DNA of 64,000 nt from Streptomyces sp. NBC_01431 (GTDB taxonomy: Bacteria > Actinomycetota > Actinomycetes > Streptomycetales > Streptomycetaceae): assembly GCF_036231355.1 (NCBI RefSeq), contig NZ_CP109497.1, positions 310,001 through 374,000 of the forward strand, written 5' to 3'. Within the stretch, counting starts at the first letter, position 1, and every line of letters begins with the position of its first letter. Positions 16,156-25,164 of this stretch are shown piece by piece. Position numbers and translations under genes: made by a program. The notes beneath the pieces were generated by a model that saw only the letters and a program-made list of their open reading frames with translations, searched no databases and had not been told where the DNA came from.

Positions 16156-16932
16156 TCAGTTCCGGCCCGGCCGCACCGGCCAGAACAGCTCCGCCCGCCT
16201 GCCGGACCGCGTGTGGGCCGCGGCATGCCGGTCGAAGGACAGCCGGAAGGCCTCGCCCGAGGGCCAGAGCATGGAGTGCTGCGAGCGGTACTCCTCGATC
16301 GCCCGGTACTTGGCCTCCCAGGCGTCGTCGGAGGCCGGTTCGGCCACCGCGGTGCCGAATCCGCCGGTGCGCAGCAGGTACGGCCGCTCGGCTGTCTGGT
16401 GTGCGTAGGGAAGGTCCTCCCAGCACTGGACCGGCACGTCGGCGCCGACCGCGGCGAGGACAGCGTCCCGGGTGCGCCGATGGTCGATGTGTTCTCCCAC
16501 CGCCGCACAGGTGAGCACGAGGTCGGGCTGACGTTCCGCCACCTGCGCCGTCACCGCGTCGGCGAGGCGCGCGGCCAGCTCGGGCTCGTCATCGGTGTCG
16601 TACTCCCTGGACGTACCACCGAGGTCCATCAGCCATGAACCGTCCTTGCCCGTACGGTAGATGACATCCAGGAACGGGCCGTGCACGGGCTCGGCTCCCA
16701 GCAGGCCCAGGGCCTTGTGGTCCTCCAGATGACGCAGCGGGACCGGGGCGTCGCCCAGTTGCCATTCGGCGTGGAACAACTCGGCCAGTGTCGAGTGGGG
16801 CGGCGTGGGGACACCGGCGAACAGAGTGGTGACCGTCACGGTCGCACCCTGCCCGGCCAGTTCGAAGAGGCGGGCGCCGGCGGACAGGACGGCGTCGTCG
16901 AGGTGGGGCGATACCGCGAGTATCTGGGGCAC
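16156..16932 (-). CDS. PIG-L/LmbE family N-deacetylase
   Basis: A 258-residue zinc-dependent deacetylase of the GlcNAc-PI de-N-acetylase family. The motif SPHLDDAVLSAG (metal and general base) sits at residues 8-19, and GEHIDHRRT carries the later zinc His. Start chosen at GTG 16932 because a perfect GGAGG lies 5 bases upstream; longer in-frame extensions lack a signal. In teicoplanin-type clusters a related enzyme deacetylates a GlcNAc on the peptide, so this one may trim an N-acetylated sugar added by one of the glycosyltransferases. A mycothiol-type or housekeeping role is possible but less likely in this context. Confidence 0.9.
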   Translation of the reverse strand: MPQILAVSPHLDDAVLSAGARLFELAGQGATVTVTTLFAGVPTPPHSTLAELFHAEWQLGDAPVPLRHLEDHKALGLLGAEPVHGPFLDVIYRTGKDGSWLMDLGGTSREYDTDDEPELAARLADAVTAQVAERQPDLVLTCAAVGEHIDHRRTRDAVLAAVGADVPVQCWEDLPYAHQTAERPYLLRTGGFGTAVAEPASDDAWEAKYRAIEEYRSQHSMLWPSGEAFRLSFDRHAAAHTRSGRRAELFWPVRPGRN

Positions 16933-17027
16933 GAATTCCTCCGGGCGCTGAAGGGGCTCGGGAACGGGCGAGCCGCCCGTCCGCCGGAGGGTCGTCCGGC
17001 GGACAGGCGGCGGGATCCCGATGAGGG

Positions 17028-19181
17028 TCAGGAGTGGCTGCCGGTGGTCACCGGCTCCTTGCCGGGCTCGGCGACGGGAGACTGCGGCACCGGCTGCTGA
17101 CGGCGTCCGGGCCACCAGGCCTTCGGGCCGATCAGCGCGGTCACCGTCGGCACCAGGAGCAGCGCCATCACGAACGCCGTCAACAGGATTCCGAACGCCA
17201 CCGCGAACCCCATCTGCTGGAGCATCGAGTTGTCGGCCAGCATCAGTACGCCGAAGGTGCCGGCCAGGATGACGGCCGCGGAGCCAATGGTCGGGGCCGA
17301 CTTCGAGACGGCGAGCCGTACGGCTTCGGACGGGGACTTGCCGTGCAGGATCTCCTCACGCAGCCGTGCCACCATGAGGATGTTGTAGTCGGTGCCGATC
17401 GCGACGACGAAGAGGTACACGATGATCGGCAGCATGAAGAGCAGGCCGTGGTCGCCCTTGACGTTCTGGAAGAGCAGGACGGTCGAGCCGAGCGTGGCGG
17501 TGAAGCCGAGGCCGACGGCGACCATCAGATAGAACGGCGCCACGGCGCTGCGCAGCAGCAGCCCCAGAATGATCATGATGGCGAGCCCGGCGACCGGGAA
17601 GACTACCTTGTAGTCGTGGTTGACCGCGGACTCGATGTCGGCGAGCACCGCCGTCTGGCCGCCCACCAGCGCCCTGGTGCCTTCGGGCGCGCTCGTGTGC
17701 GCGGCATCGCGCAGCTTGCCGGAGACCAGATCAATGGCCTGCTCCGAGGCGGGCCGGTACTTCAGGACCACGTTGAACAGGGCGACATCGCCCTTGGGGC
17801 TGACCTGGGCGGGCGAGACCTCACCGACGCCGTCGACCTTGGACAGCGACTCCTTGTACGAGTCCAGCCCGGCCTTGTCGAGCTTGGCCCCGCTCAGCGA
17901 CTCGACGTACACCTGGCTGGGGTCGGTCTCACCCGCGGCGAAGCTCTTCTGCAGATCCGCCATGGCCTGCACCGACTCAAGCGACTTGGGCAGTGAACTC
18001 TCCTGGTCGAACTCCGACTTGAAGCCGAACACGCCGACGGCGAGCACGGCGAGCAGTCCGGCAGAGACGGCGGCGACCGCCGCGGGGCGCCGGGCGACCA
18101 GGTTGCCGATGCCGTTGGACACCCGGTTCCGCGGCGCCCGCTTCCACGCCTTGGAAGGCCAGAACGCCTTGGTGCCCAGGAGCGAGAAGACGGCGGGTAC
18201 CAAGGTCAGTGCGGCGACGAGCGTCACGGCGACCGAGATGGCCAGCGACGGGCCCATGGCCTGGAGGCTGCCCATGGTGGAGAGCGTCAGGGCGAGGAAG
18301 GCGACCATCACCGCGCTGGCAGCGGACGCGATGGTCTCGCCGACCCGGGTGACGGAGTCGATCAGGGCCTGCTTGGGCTCCTGGCCGGCCCGCAGGTACT
18401 CCCGGTAGCGGAACAGCAGGAACAGCATGTAGTCGGTACCGACACCGAAGAGCACGACGATCAGGATCGCGGTGTTGCCGCTGTCGGCCTTGAGCCCGAA
18501 GAGCTTGCTGGCGGTCGAGATCAGGCCGTTGGCCATCATGAACATCAGCATGATCATGAGGACCGGCAGGATCGCGATGAGCGGGCTGCGGAAGATGGCG
18601 CCGAGCAGAACGACGATCAGCAGCAGCGTGGCCATCATGATCATGGCGTCGGTGTTGCCGGCCGAGTCGGCCGCGTCGACGTTGGTCGCCGAGGGGCCGG
18701 TGACGGCCATCTTCAGCGAGGTGCCCTTGAGGAGCGTCTTGCCGTCCGCGCGCATGCTCTTGACCGAGTCGCCGGCCTTGTCACCGGGGTCCTTCTCGGT
18801 GGAGAAGACATTGGCCAGCGCGATCTTGCCGTCCTGGGAGACGGCCTCCGGGCTGGTCTGCACGGACTTGAAGGTGTCGTACTTCTTGGCGTTCAGCGCG
18901 CCGGTGATCTTGCCGACGTCGGCCTTGTCGGCCCCCGAAAGAGGTGCCCCGTCGGTGCGCTGGAAGACCACGATGGCGGTCGCGGTCTCCTGCTGGGGGA
19001 AGGCCCGCTCCTGGATCTTCCCGACCTGGACCGACTCGTAGTGCGAGGGAAGGAAGTCTGCCTGGTCGGTACTGGATTTGAGCTCGGGGGCCAGCGCGGC
19101 CAGGGCGACCGCCGCGATGATCCAAGCCACGATGGTCAGCCAGGGCCGGTTGACGGAGAACCGTCCTATCCGTCCGAACAT
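17028..19181 (-). CDS. MMPL/RND-family lipid or drug exporter
   Basis: A 717-residue MMPL protein: two tandem halves, each with one helix, a large outer loop and five helices. Both proton-relay motifs are present (GTDYMLFLLFRYREYL and GTDYNILMVARLREEI). Start is ATG 19181, with AGGAG 5 bases upstream. Actinobacterial MMPL proteins flip or export lipids and lipopeptides, which suits a lipid-modified cluster product. Its promoter lies in the 517-base gap shared with the polyprenyl synthase, which carries a cluster palindrome variant. Confidence 0.93.
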   Translation of the reverse strand: MFGRIGRFSVNRPWLTIVAWIIAAVALAALAPELKSSTDQADFLPSHYESVQVGKIQERAFPQQETATAIVVFQRTDGAPLSGADKADVGKITGALNAKKYDTFKSVQTSPEAVSQDGKIALANVFSTEKDPGDKAGDSVKSMRADGKTLLKGTSLKMAVTGPSATNVDAADSAGNTDAMIMMATLLLIVVLLGAIFRSPLIAILPVLMIMLMFMMANGLISTASKLFGLKADSGNTAILIVVLFGVGTDYMLFLLFRYREYLRAGQEPKQALIDSVTRVGETIASAASAVMVAFLALTLSTMGSLQAMGPSLAISVAVTLVAALTLVPAVFSLLGTKAFWPSKAWKRAPRNRVSNGIGNLVARRPAAVAAVSAGLLAVLAVGVFGFKSEFDQESSLPKSLESVQAMADLQKSFAAGETDPSQVYVESLSGAKLDKAGLDSYKESLSKVDGVGEVSPAQVSPKGDVALFNVVLKYRPASEQAIDLVSGKLRDAAHTSAPEGTRALVGGQTAVLADIESAVNHDYKVVFPVAGLAIMIILGLLLRSAVAPFYLMVAVGLGFTATLGSTVLLFQNVKGDHGLLFMLPIIVYLFVVAIGTDYNILMVARLREEILHGKSPSEAVRLAVSKSAPTIGSAAVILAGTFGVLMLADNSMLQQMGFAVAFGILLTAFVMALLLVPTVTALIGPKAWWPGRRQQPVPQSPVAEPGKEPVTTGSHS

Positions 19182-19698
19182 GACGCTCCTTCTGAATGGG
19201 TTTTTGTGTTGTTCGCCATGCCCTGTCGAATGTCCGAGAACTTCCAAGGGGCTCAAGGGATTTCAAGAACACGACATTTATGTCGACGGCCCTTGCGGAG
19301 AGCCCCAGGAACGGCGACTCTGAACGCTACGGGGCCAAATTCCGTCCGTGCAACGTGCGGCCGAGAATTTCGGACCTCGGGCTGAGGCGCCTCCGCCGCA
19401 CGGGGGAGAGTTGACTCCCCACCTCGGGGGATGCGCCGGACAGACCGCTCCTGCAAGCCTGGAACCCGGCCTGCCCGACAGTCTCGGCCATCCCCCGCGG
19501 GCTGACCGCCCGGACCGCCGGCTCTGTCAGGTTGTTGACAGGAATTCAGAAATTCCCCTGCGGTACGCGCGGAGCGGACACACCAGGTGTCCTCTTGCGG
19601 ACAGGCCTCACCGAATTCCTGGCCCGGTCCGGCAGGACGTTTCTACGCTCCAGCATGGAGTGCCACGGCCGTGGGGAAAGCGACCCGGAGGAGAGCGG
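19182..19698. other. 517-base divergent gap, MMPL / polyprenyl synthase
   Basis: No convincing gene. In-frame upstream extensions of the synthase are poor in family features. The gap contains the dyad at 19525 and an adjoining GGAATTCAGAAATTCC imperfect inverted repeat at 19541-19556, the most AT-rich part of this region and a likely promoter area. Confidence 0.6.
19525..19540 (+). promoter_or_regulatory. cluster palindrome, site E
   Basis: TGTCAGGTTGTTGACA, with the dyad extended to 19524-19541 (CTGTCA, 6 bases, TGACAG). It shares GTTG and 13 of 16 bases with site B. TTGACA inside the right arm could also act as a -35 box for the polyprenyl synthase. Confidence 0.6.
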
Positions 19699-20727
19699 AT
19701 GGCCGCGCTGACGGCAAAAATGCGAGGACGGTCGCTCTTTTCCCGGCTCACCGTGCCGGAAAAGAAACTGGAGCGCAGACTGCTCCGAAATCTGGAGCTG
19801 GTCGAAGCACGCCTGGAGGACTGCGCCGGGCGTGCGGCAGACCCTCGCGTCACCGAGATCGTCGGCCACCTCGTCGCGGCGGGCGGCAAACGGATGCGCC
19901 CGCTTCTCACGCTGATCGCCGCCGAGTTCGGCGACTCCTCGGCCCCGGGCGTCATCGACGCCGCCGTGGTCGCCGAGCTGGTCCACACCGCTTCGCTCCA
20001 CCACGACGACGTGATGGACCGGGCCGCCATCCGCCACGGCGTCCCCAGCGTCAACGCGCAATGGGGCAACTCCGTCGCGGTCAAGGCGGGCAACTGGCTG
20101 CTGGCCAGGGCCGCCCAACTCTCAGCAGGCCTGGACGCCTCGGCGGTTCCGCTTCAGGCCGAGGCCTCGGAGCGGCTGATACTCGGCCAGATACAGGAAC
20201 TCGCAGGCCCGGCGCGCCCTGAGGACCGGCTTTCCCACTACTTCGGCGTCATCTCCGACAAGTCGGCGGCCCTGATCTCCTTCTCGCTGCGGCTGGGAGC
20301 ATTGCAATCGGGCGCGCCCGCTCACGTCGGAGAGGTTCTCGCGGAGTACGGCGAGCACCTCGGCGTCGCGTTCCAGATCTCCGACGACCTGATCGACATC
20401 ACCTCCTCCCCTTCACTCCTGGGCAAGGAGCAGGGAAAGGACCTCGCGGTCGGCGTCTCAAGCCTCCCGGTCCTGCTCGTGCTGAGCGACGCCGATCCCC
20501 GCAACGACGAACTGCGCGCCCTGCTCGCCGGTCCGGAGGGGCTACGGGGCGAGAGCCGGCGCAGGGCACTGGCCCTGCTCCAGGAGTCACGGGCGATGGA
20601 CCGGGCCGGCGCGATCATGAACGAGCACCTGGCCAAGGCTCGTTCGGCCCTGGCCGAACTGCCCGTAGGGCCGCCGCGGCGGGCCCTCGACGGACTCTGC
20701 GACTTCGTGGCTTCTCGCAAGCAGTAG
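19699..20727 (+). CDS. trans-polyprenyl diphosphate synthase
   Basis: A 342-residue class I isoprenyl diphosphate synthase. GGKRMRPLL precedes the first aspartate-rich motif HHDDVMDRA (DDxxD), and the second is QISDDLIDITSS; both metal sites are complete. ATG with GGAGGA 7 bases upstream. The small residues before the first motif suggest a medium or long chain product. Housekeeping (menaquinone) and cluster roles (polyprenyl carrier or prenyl group) are both possible; the palindrome in its promoter and the UbiB-like neighbour favour the latter. Confidence 0.93.
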   Translation: MAALTAKMRGRSLFSRLTVPEKKLERRLLRNLELVEARLEDCAGRAADPRVTEIVGHLVAAGGKRMRPLLTLIAAEFGDSSAPGVIDAAVVAELVHTASLHHDDVMDRAAIRHGVPSVNAQWGNSVAVKAGNWLLARAAQLSAGLDASAVPLQAEASERLILGQIQELAGPARPEDRLSHYFGVISDKSAALISFSLRLGALQSGAPAHVGEVLAEYGEHLGVAFQISDDLIDITSSPSLLGKEQGKDLAVGVSSLPVLLVLSDADPRNDELRALLAGPEGLRGESRRRALALLQESRAMDRAGAIMNEHLAKARSALAELPVGPPRRALDGLCDFVASRKQ

Positions 20728-20781
20728 CCGACATCAGACACGGATGCTCCGGGCGCCCAAGACACGCTCGCGCGGCCCACG

Positions 20782-22359
20782 ATGGGGGAACGACTCTTGA
20801 CACTGGACACAGGCACCATGCGTGAGCGCACGGTCGAGCTGCGGGGCATCAAGGACGAGGTCGAGCGCGGCAGCGCCAAAGCCACCGAACAGCAGCACGC
20901 CAAGGGGAAACTGACGGCCCGAGAGCGGATCGCGCTGCTCTTCGACGAGGGTTCGTTCCAGGAGGTCGAAGCGCTGCGCCGGCACCGGGCGACCGGGTTC
21001 GGGCTGGAGGACAAGCGGCCGTACACCGACGGGGCCGTGACCGGCTGGGGCACGGTGCACGGCCGCACGGTCTTCACGTACGCCCACGACTTCCGGATCT
21101 TCGGCGGCGCGCTGGGCGAGGCCCACGCCACGAAGATCCACAAGATCATGGACATGGCCCTGGCGGCCGGTGCCCCGCTGGTGAGCCTCAACGACGGTGC
21201 GGGCGCCCGGATCCAGGAAGGCGTCTCGGCGCTGGCCGGTTACGGCGGCATCTTCGAGCGGAACACCAGGGCATCCGGGAGCATTCCGCAGATCAGCGTG
21301 ATGCTCGGCCCGTGCGCCGGCGGGGCGGCCTACAGCCCGGCGCTGACCGACTTCGTCTTCATGGTCCGCGACACCTCGCAGATGTTCATCACCGGCCCCG
21401 ACGTGGTCCGCGCCGTGACGGGCGAGCAGATCTCCCAGAACGGCCTCGGCGGCGCCGATGTGCACGCCGAGATGAGTGGAGTGGCACACTTCGCGTACGA
21501 CGACGAGGAGACCTGCCTGGCGGATGTCCGCTATCTGCTGTCGATGCTGCCGGACAACAACCGCCAGGCCCCGCCCGCCGTTTCCGCCACCGACCCGGTG
21601 GACCGCCGCTGCGATGTCCTGCACGACCTGGTCCCCACCGACGGCAGCCGGCCCTACGACATGCGCCAGGTGATCGAGGAACTCGTCGACGGTGGCGAGC
21701 ACATGGAGGTCCACGAGCGCTGGGCGATCAACGTCATCTGCACCCTGGCCCGACTCGGCGGCCAGGTGGTCGGCATCGTCGCCAACCAGCCGCGGTCGCT
21801 CGCCGGTGCCCTCGACATTCACTCCTCGGAAAAGGCCGCACGCTTCGTCCAGTTCTGCGACTCGTTCAACATTCCGCTGGTCACGCTCGTGGATGTGCCC
21901 GGTTTCCTGCCGGGCGTGGAGCAGGAGCACGGCGGGATCATCCGGCACGGTGCCAAGCTCCTCTACGCGTACTGCAACGCGACGGTGCCCAGGATCTCGG
22001 TCGTGCTGCGCAAGGCTTACGGCGGCGCGTACATCGTGATGGACTCCCGCTCGATCGGCGCCGACCTCTCCTACGCCTGGCCCGCCAACGAGATCGCGGT
22101 CATGGGCGCCGAGGGCGCCGCCAATGTGGTGTTCCGACGTCAGATAGCCGCGGCGGACGACCCGGAGAGCACCCGCGCCCAGCTCGTCAAGGAGTACAAG
22201 ACCGAGCTGATGCATCCCTACTACGCGGCCGAGTCGGGTCTGGTCGACGACGTCATCGACCCTGCCGAGACCAGACGGATCCTCATCCGTTCACTGGACA
22301 TGCTGCGCGAGAAGCATGCGCCGCTCCCGGTGCGCAAGCATGGGAACCAGCCGGTATGA
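20782..22359 (+). CDS. acyl-CoA carboxylase beta subunit (carboxyltransferase)
   Basis: A 525-residue biotin-dependent carboxyltransferase of the PccB/AccD5 group: GKLTARERIALLFDEGSF, LNDGAGARIQEGV, the oxyanion-hole stretch GPCAGGAAYSPALTDF, VDVPGFLPGVEQEHGGIIRHG and the C-terminal RKAYGGAYIVM. It transfers CO2 from biotinyl-carrier protein to acetyl- or propionyl-CoA, giving malonyl- or methylmalonyl-CoA. It overlaps the epsilon gene by ATGA. The biotin-carrying alpha subunit must be encoded elsewhere. Start uncertain: ATG 20782, TTG 20797 and ATG 20818 are all plausible. A cluster-borne copy would feed polyketide or fatty acyl synthesis. Confidence 0.94.
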   Translation: MGERLLTLDTGTMRERTVELRGIKDEVERGSAKATEQQHAKGKLTARERIALLFDEGSFQEVEALRRHRATGFGLEDKRPYTDGAVTGWGTVHGRTVFTYAHDFRIFGGALGEAHATKIHKIMDMALAAGAPLVSLNDGAGARIQEGVSALAGYGGIFERNTRASGSIPQISVMLGPCAGGAAYSPALTDFVFMVRDTSQMFITGPDVVRAVTGEQISQNGLGGADVHAEMSGVAHFAYDDEETCLADVRYLLSMLPDNNRQAPPAVSATDPVDRRCDVLHDLVPTDGSRPYDMRQVIEELVDGGEHMEVHERWAINVICTLARLGGQVVGIVANQPRSLAGALDIHSSEKAARFVQFCDSFNIPLVTLVDVPGFLPGVEQEHGGIIRHGAKLLYAYCNATVPRISVVLRKAYGGAYIVMDSRSIGADLSYAWPANEIAVMGAEGAANVVFRRQIAAADDPESTRAQLVKEYKTELMHPYYAAESGLVDDVIDPAETRRILIRSLDMLREKHAPLPVRKHGNQPV

Positions 22360-22619
22360 GTGACATCGCAACCGGAGCCGAAGGGGCCGCGGACCCCGAA
22401 GCCCCCACCCTCGCGGGCCCGCCCGCTCACGTGCTCATCCGGGTCGACCGGGGGAACCCGACGGGTGAGGAACTGGCTGCGATATCAGCGGTGTTGGTCG
22501 CACGCGCCCGCAATTCACGCGCCGCCCAGAGCCCCGCGGTCGACCCGCGCCGCCCCGCGCGCTGGGCCGGCCCCGCACCGGGAAGCTGTTCGCCCCGCTC
22601 CTGGCTCTTCCTGCGATGA
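22356..22619 (+). CDS. accE: acyl-CoA carboxylase epsilon subunit
   Basis: An 87-residue epsilon subunit of the actinobacterial acyl-CoA carboxylase: a disordered acidic N-terminus, HVLIRVDRGNPTGEELAAISAVLVAR, and a C-terminal SRAAQS...RWAGPAP tail. Epsilon subunits stabilise the alpha-beta complex and raise activity. The ATG overlaps the beta-subunit stop, so stoichiometry is set by coupling. The C-terminus (SWLFLR) is a little longer than usual. Confidence 0.85.
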   Translation: MSDIATGAEGAADPEAPTLAGPPAHVLIRVDRGNPTGEELAAISAVLVARARNSRAAQSPAVDPRRPARWAGPAPGSCSPRSWLFLR

Positions 22620-22694
22620 CCGCGTCGCCGGACGCAAGCGCTGCCGGTTGTCAACACCTGAGGCGCTGCTTGATGTTGGGTAGGGTCGCCGATC

Positions 22695-23168
22695 ATGACT
22701 GATGACTGGCGCAACGACCGGATCGGCAGTGCCCTTCGGGGCGAGAACCCTGCGGTGCTCCGCAAGCTGAACGCGGGATTCGCGGTGATCGGGGACGTCC
22801 AGTTCCTGCCGGGGTACTCGGTGCTCCTGGTCGACGATCCCTCGGTGCAGCGGCTGTCGGAGCTTCCGAAGAGCAAGCGCCTGGCGTTTCTCTCCGACAT
22901 GGACGCGCTGGGTGAGGCCGTCGAACGCGCCTGCACGCGGCTCGACCCGGCGTTCCGGCGGGTCAACCTGGAGATCCTGGGGAACGCCGACGCGTTCCTG
23001 CACGCGCACGTATGGCCGCGGTTCGACTGGGAGCCGTCCGATCTCGTGAGCCGACCGGTGTGGCTGTATCCGCGCGAGCGGTGGAGCGATCAGCGGTACG
23101 CCCTTGGTCCGCAACACGACGCGTTGCGCGAGGCGATCAACGAAGAACTGGGCGGCCTCCTCTCCTGA
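22695..23168 (+). CDS. HIT-family hydrolase-like protein
   Basis: A 157-residue protein with a histidine-triad layout: VQFLPGYSVLLVDDPSVQRLSELP is the typical second strand region, and NADAFLHAHVWPRF resembles the HxHxH triad with the last His lost. Proteins of this class hydrolyse nucleotide-sugar or dinucleoside phosphates. The reduced triad makes catalysis uncertain. TAGGGT lies 9 bases before the ATG, consistent with a leaderless mRNA. It looks like chromosomal background outside the peptide cluster. Confidence 0.75.
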   Translation: MTDDWRNDRIGSALRGENPAVLRKLNAGFAVIGDVQFLPGYSVLLVDDPSVQRLSELPKSKRLAFLSDMDALGEAVERACTRLDPAFRRVNLEILGNADAFLHAHVWPRFDWEPSDLVSRPVWLYPRERWSDQRYALGPQHDALREAINEELGGLLS

Positions 23169-23488
23169 GGGGTCCGGACCCGACGACCCGGCAACGTCCG
23201 TCGGGCGGTCTGGATACCGGCGTTGTCCTCGGCGAGGCGGGCTGCCGGCGCGGCCGGATCGCTCCGGCGGGCCGTGCCACGGGCCGTACTCGACGGGGTG
23301 GCGGCGGCCCACCGGACGATCACGGCAGCCCGTGGCGCTCGCCGGGCCGCCGCTCGGGCGTTCGCGGCCGGTCAGGGGCCGGTACCGGGCCGGAGCGTCG
23401 CACCATCGCCCCAACTACCGCCAATTCAGCAGGAGTTGGGATCCGGCCCTCGGTCGGGCCCGCTCTCGCTCCTCTCCTGTTTCTCGGG
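23169..23488. other. 320-base gap, no gene seen
   Basis: Between the convergent HIT and SDR genes. Open frames here are long only because of high GC and show no recognisable family. I see no strong hairpin or repeat. Confidence 0.6.
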
Positions 23489-24412
23489 TCAGACGCCGGT
23501 GGCGGAGGTGTGGAAGTAGTGCCCCTGGTCGAGGTCTTCGAGGAGGCCGGGGAGGGTGGGTTGCCAGTCCAGCAGCTCGCGGGTCAGGGCGCTCGACGCG
23601 GGCGAGTCGAAGCCGACCAGGCCGCTCAGCCAGGTGAAGTGCTCGGCTGCGGCCTCGGGTGCCACGGAGGCCACCGGCACGTCGAGGTGGCGGCCGATGA
23701 CCTCTGCGACGTCGCGGATCGTGACGCCCTCCTCCGCGACGCCGTGCAGTACGGATCCTGCGGGCGCCTTCTCGACCGCCAGCCGGAACAGTCGTGCGGC
23801 GTCGAGGCGATGGACGGCCGGCCAGCGGTTGCTGCCGTCGCCGAGGTAACCGGAGACACCCTTGGCGCGGGCGGTGGCGACCAGCATCGGCATGAAGCCG
23901 TTGTCGCCGTCGCCGTGGCAGGTCGGGGAGAGCCGCACCACGGAGCTGCGTACGCCGCGCGAGGCGAGGGCGACCGCCGCCTGGGCGGTGGCCGCTCGCA
24001 TCAAGAACGGTGATCCGTCGATCGTGGCCGTGTCCCGCTCGGTCGCCACCCGCCCGGGTGCCAGGCCGATCATGCCCGAGGCCAGGACGAACGGGCGGTC
24101 GGTGCCGGCGAGCGCGTCGCCGAAGGTGTCGACGGCGCGGCGATCGGCTTCGGCAGCGCCCTGGTAGTCGCCGCTGAAGGCGATGTCGTGCTTGAAGGCG
24201 AGGTGGATCACCCCGTCCGACGCGGCGGCCGCGTCCCGCAGCACGGTGAGGTCGTCGACGGTGCCGCGGACGACCTCCGCCCCGGCCGCCTTGAGTGCGA
24301 CGGCGGAGGCGTCCGATCGGGCGAGCCCGACGACTTGGTGCCCCGCGTCGAAGAGTGCGGGTACGACCGCGGAGCCGAGCCAGCCGGACGCGCCGGTTAC
24401 GAAGATGCGCAT
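23489..24412 (-). CDS. atypical SDR, NAD(P)-binding epimerase-like
   Basis: A 307-residue extended SDR-like protein with a TGASGWLGSAVVPALFDAGHQVVGLARSD nucleotide fold, and PFVLASGMIGL, where classical SDRs have the catalytic Ser. The usual YxxxK is not obvious. It resembles the nucleoside-diphosphate-sugar epimerase-like proteins induced together with a divergent TetR. The promoter region contains two operator-like palindromes, so expression is probably controlled by the adjacent TetR. Likely role: reduction or modification of a small toxic molecule. Confidence 0.87.
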   Translation of the reverse strand: MRIFVTGASGWLGSAVVPALFDAGHQVVGLARSDASAVALKAAGAEVVRGTVDDLTVLRDAAAASDGVIHLAFKHDIAFSGDYQGAAEADRRAVDTFGDALAGTDRPFVLASGMIGLAPGRVATERDTATIDGSPFLMRAATAQAAVALASRGVRSSVVRLSPTCHGDGDNGFMPMLVATARAKGVSGYLGDGSNRWPAVHRLDAARLFRLAVEKAPAGSVLHGVAEEGVTIRDVAEVIGRHLDVPVASVAPEAAAEHFTWLSGLVGFDSPASSALTRELLDWQPTLPGLLEDLDQGHYFHTSATGV

Positions 24413-24433
24413 GGGAAACGCCCCAAACTGTCG

Positions 24434-24450
24434 ATGTCAGTGACTGTCAT
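24434..24450. promoter_or_regulatory. TetR operator candidate 1
   Basis: ATGTCAGTGACTGTCAT, a 17-base near-perfect palindrome (core CAGTGACTG). It lies just downstream of a minus-strand TACGGT box (24458-24453) for the SDR gene. Confidence 0.75.
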
Positions 24451-24465
24451 CAACCGTAGCACCTG

Positions 24466-24482
24466 ATGTCAGTCACTGTCAT
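24466..24482. promoter_or_regulatory. TetR operator candidate 2
   Basis: ATGTCAGTCACTGTCAT, identical to candidate 1 except for the central base and 32 bases away (three helical turns). It overlaps the -35/-10 interval of the TetR gene, whose TAGGAT box is at 24487-24492. Confidence 0.75.
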
Positions 24483-24498
24483 CGCGTAGGATCTCCGC

Positions 24499-25065
24499 AT
24501 GGGTAGATGGGAGCCGAACGCGCGCGAACGGCTGACGGAGGCGGCGCTGGAGCTCTACAGCGAGCGCGGCTACGAGCAGACGCCGGTGGCGGAGATCGCC
24601 AAACGGGCCGGCCTCACCGAGCGCACCTTCTTCCGGCACTACGCCGACAAGCGCGAGGTGCTGTTCGCCGGTGCGGGTGCGTTGCGGGACCTGTTCGTGA
24701 CCGCGGTCGCCGAGGCTCCGCAGTCCGCCGCGCCGATCGACGCGATGGCGGCGGGGCTCAACGCGGTCTCCGAGATGTTCGCCGGACGCCGTGAGCAATC
24801 GCGCCGGCGCCAGTCCGTCATCGCGGCCAACGCGGAACTCCAGGAACGCGAGCTGATCAAACTCGCCTCGATCGCGTCCGCGCTCGCCGACGCCCTGCGC
24901 CGACGAGGCGTCACGGACCCGGCCGCGAGCCTGACCGCCGAAGCGGGAGTCGCCGTCTTCAAGATCGGCTTCGAACTCTGGATCACGGCGTCCGAGGAAC
25001 GCGAGATGTCGCAGTTGATGCGGGAACTGCTGGACGAGCTCAAGGCCGTGACCGCGCGCGCCTAG
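24499..25065 (+). CDS. TetR-family repressor
   Basis: A 188-residue TetR regulator. The N-terminal helix-turn-helix (RLTEAALELYSERGYEQTPVAEIAKRAGLTERTFFRHYADKREVL) is canonical; the C-terminal ligand domain is unassigned. TAGGAT ends 6 bases before the ATG, so the transcript is probably leaderless. It is divergent from the SDR gene, with two identical palindromes between them: a classic autoregulated substrate-inducible pair. Confidence 0.93.
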   Translation: MGRWEPNARERLTEAALELYSERGYEQTPVAEIAKRAGLTERTFFRHYADKREVLFAGAGALRDLFVTAVAEAPQSAAPIDAMAAGLNAVSEMFAGRREQSRRRQSVIAANAELQERELIKLASIASALADALRRRGVTDPAASLTAEAGVAVFKIGFELWITASEEREMSQLMRELLDELKAVTARA

Positions 25066-25164
25066 GCAGGCGGACCGGAGGCCGAGGGGAACGGTTCGAA
25101 CCGCTGCCGGCCCAGGGCCCGGGACGGGTGGGCGGCGTCGAGACATGCGTCCAGTGGGCGGAGC

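Noticed and set aside
25092..25103. CGGTTCGAACCG, which resembles a tRNA T-arm and could mark an attachment site
   Set aside because: No anticodon or acceptor stem can be folded around it and there is no integrase; it is an isolated 12-base palindrome.
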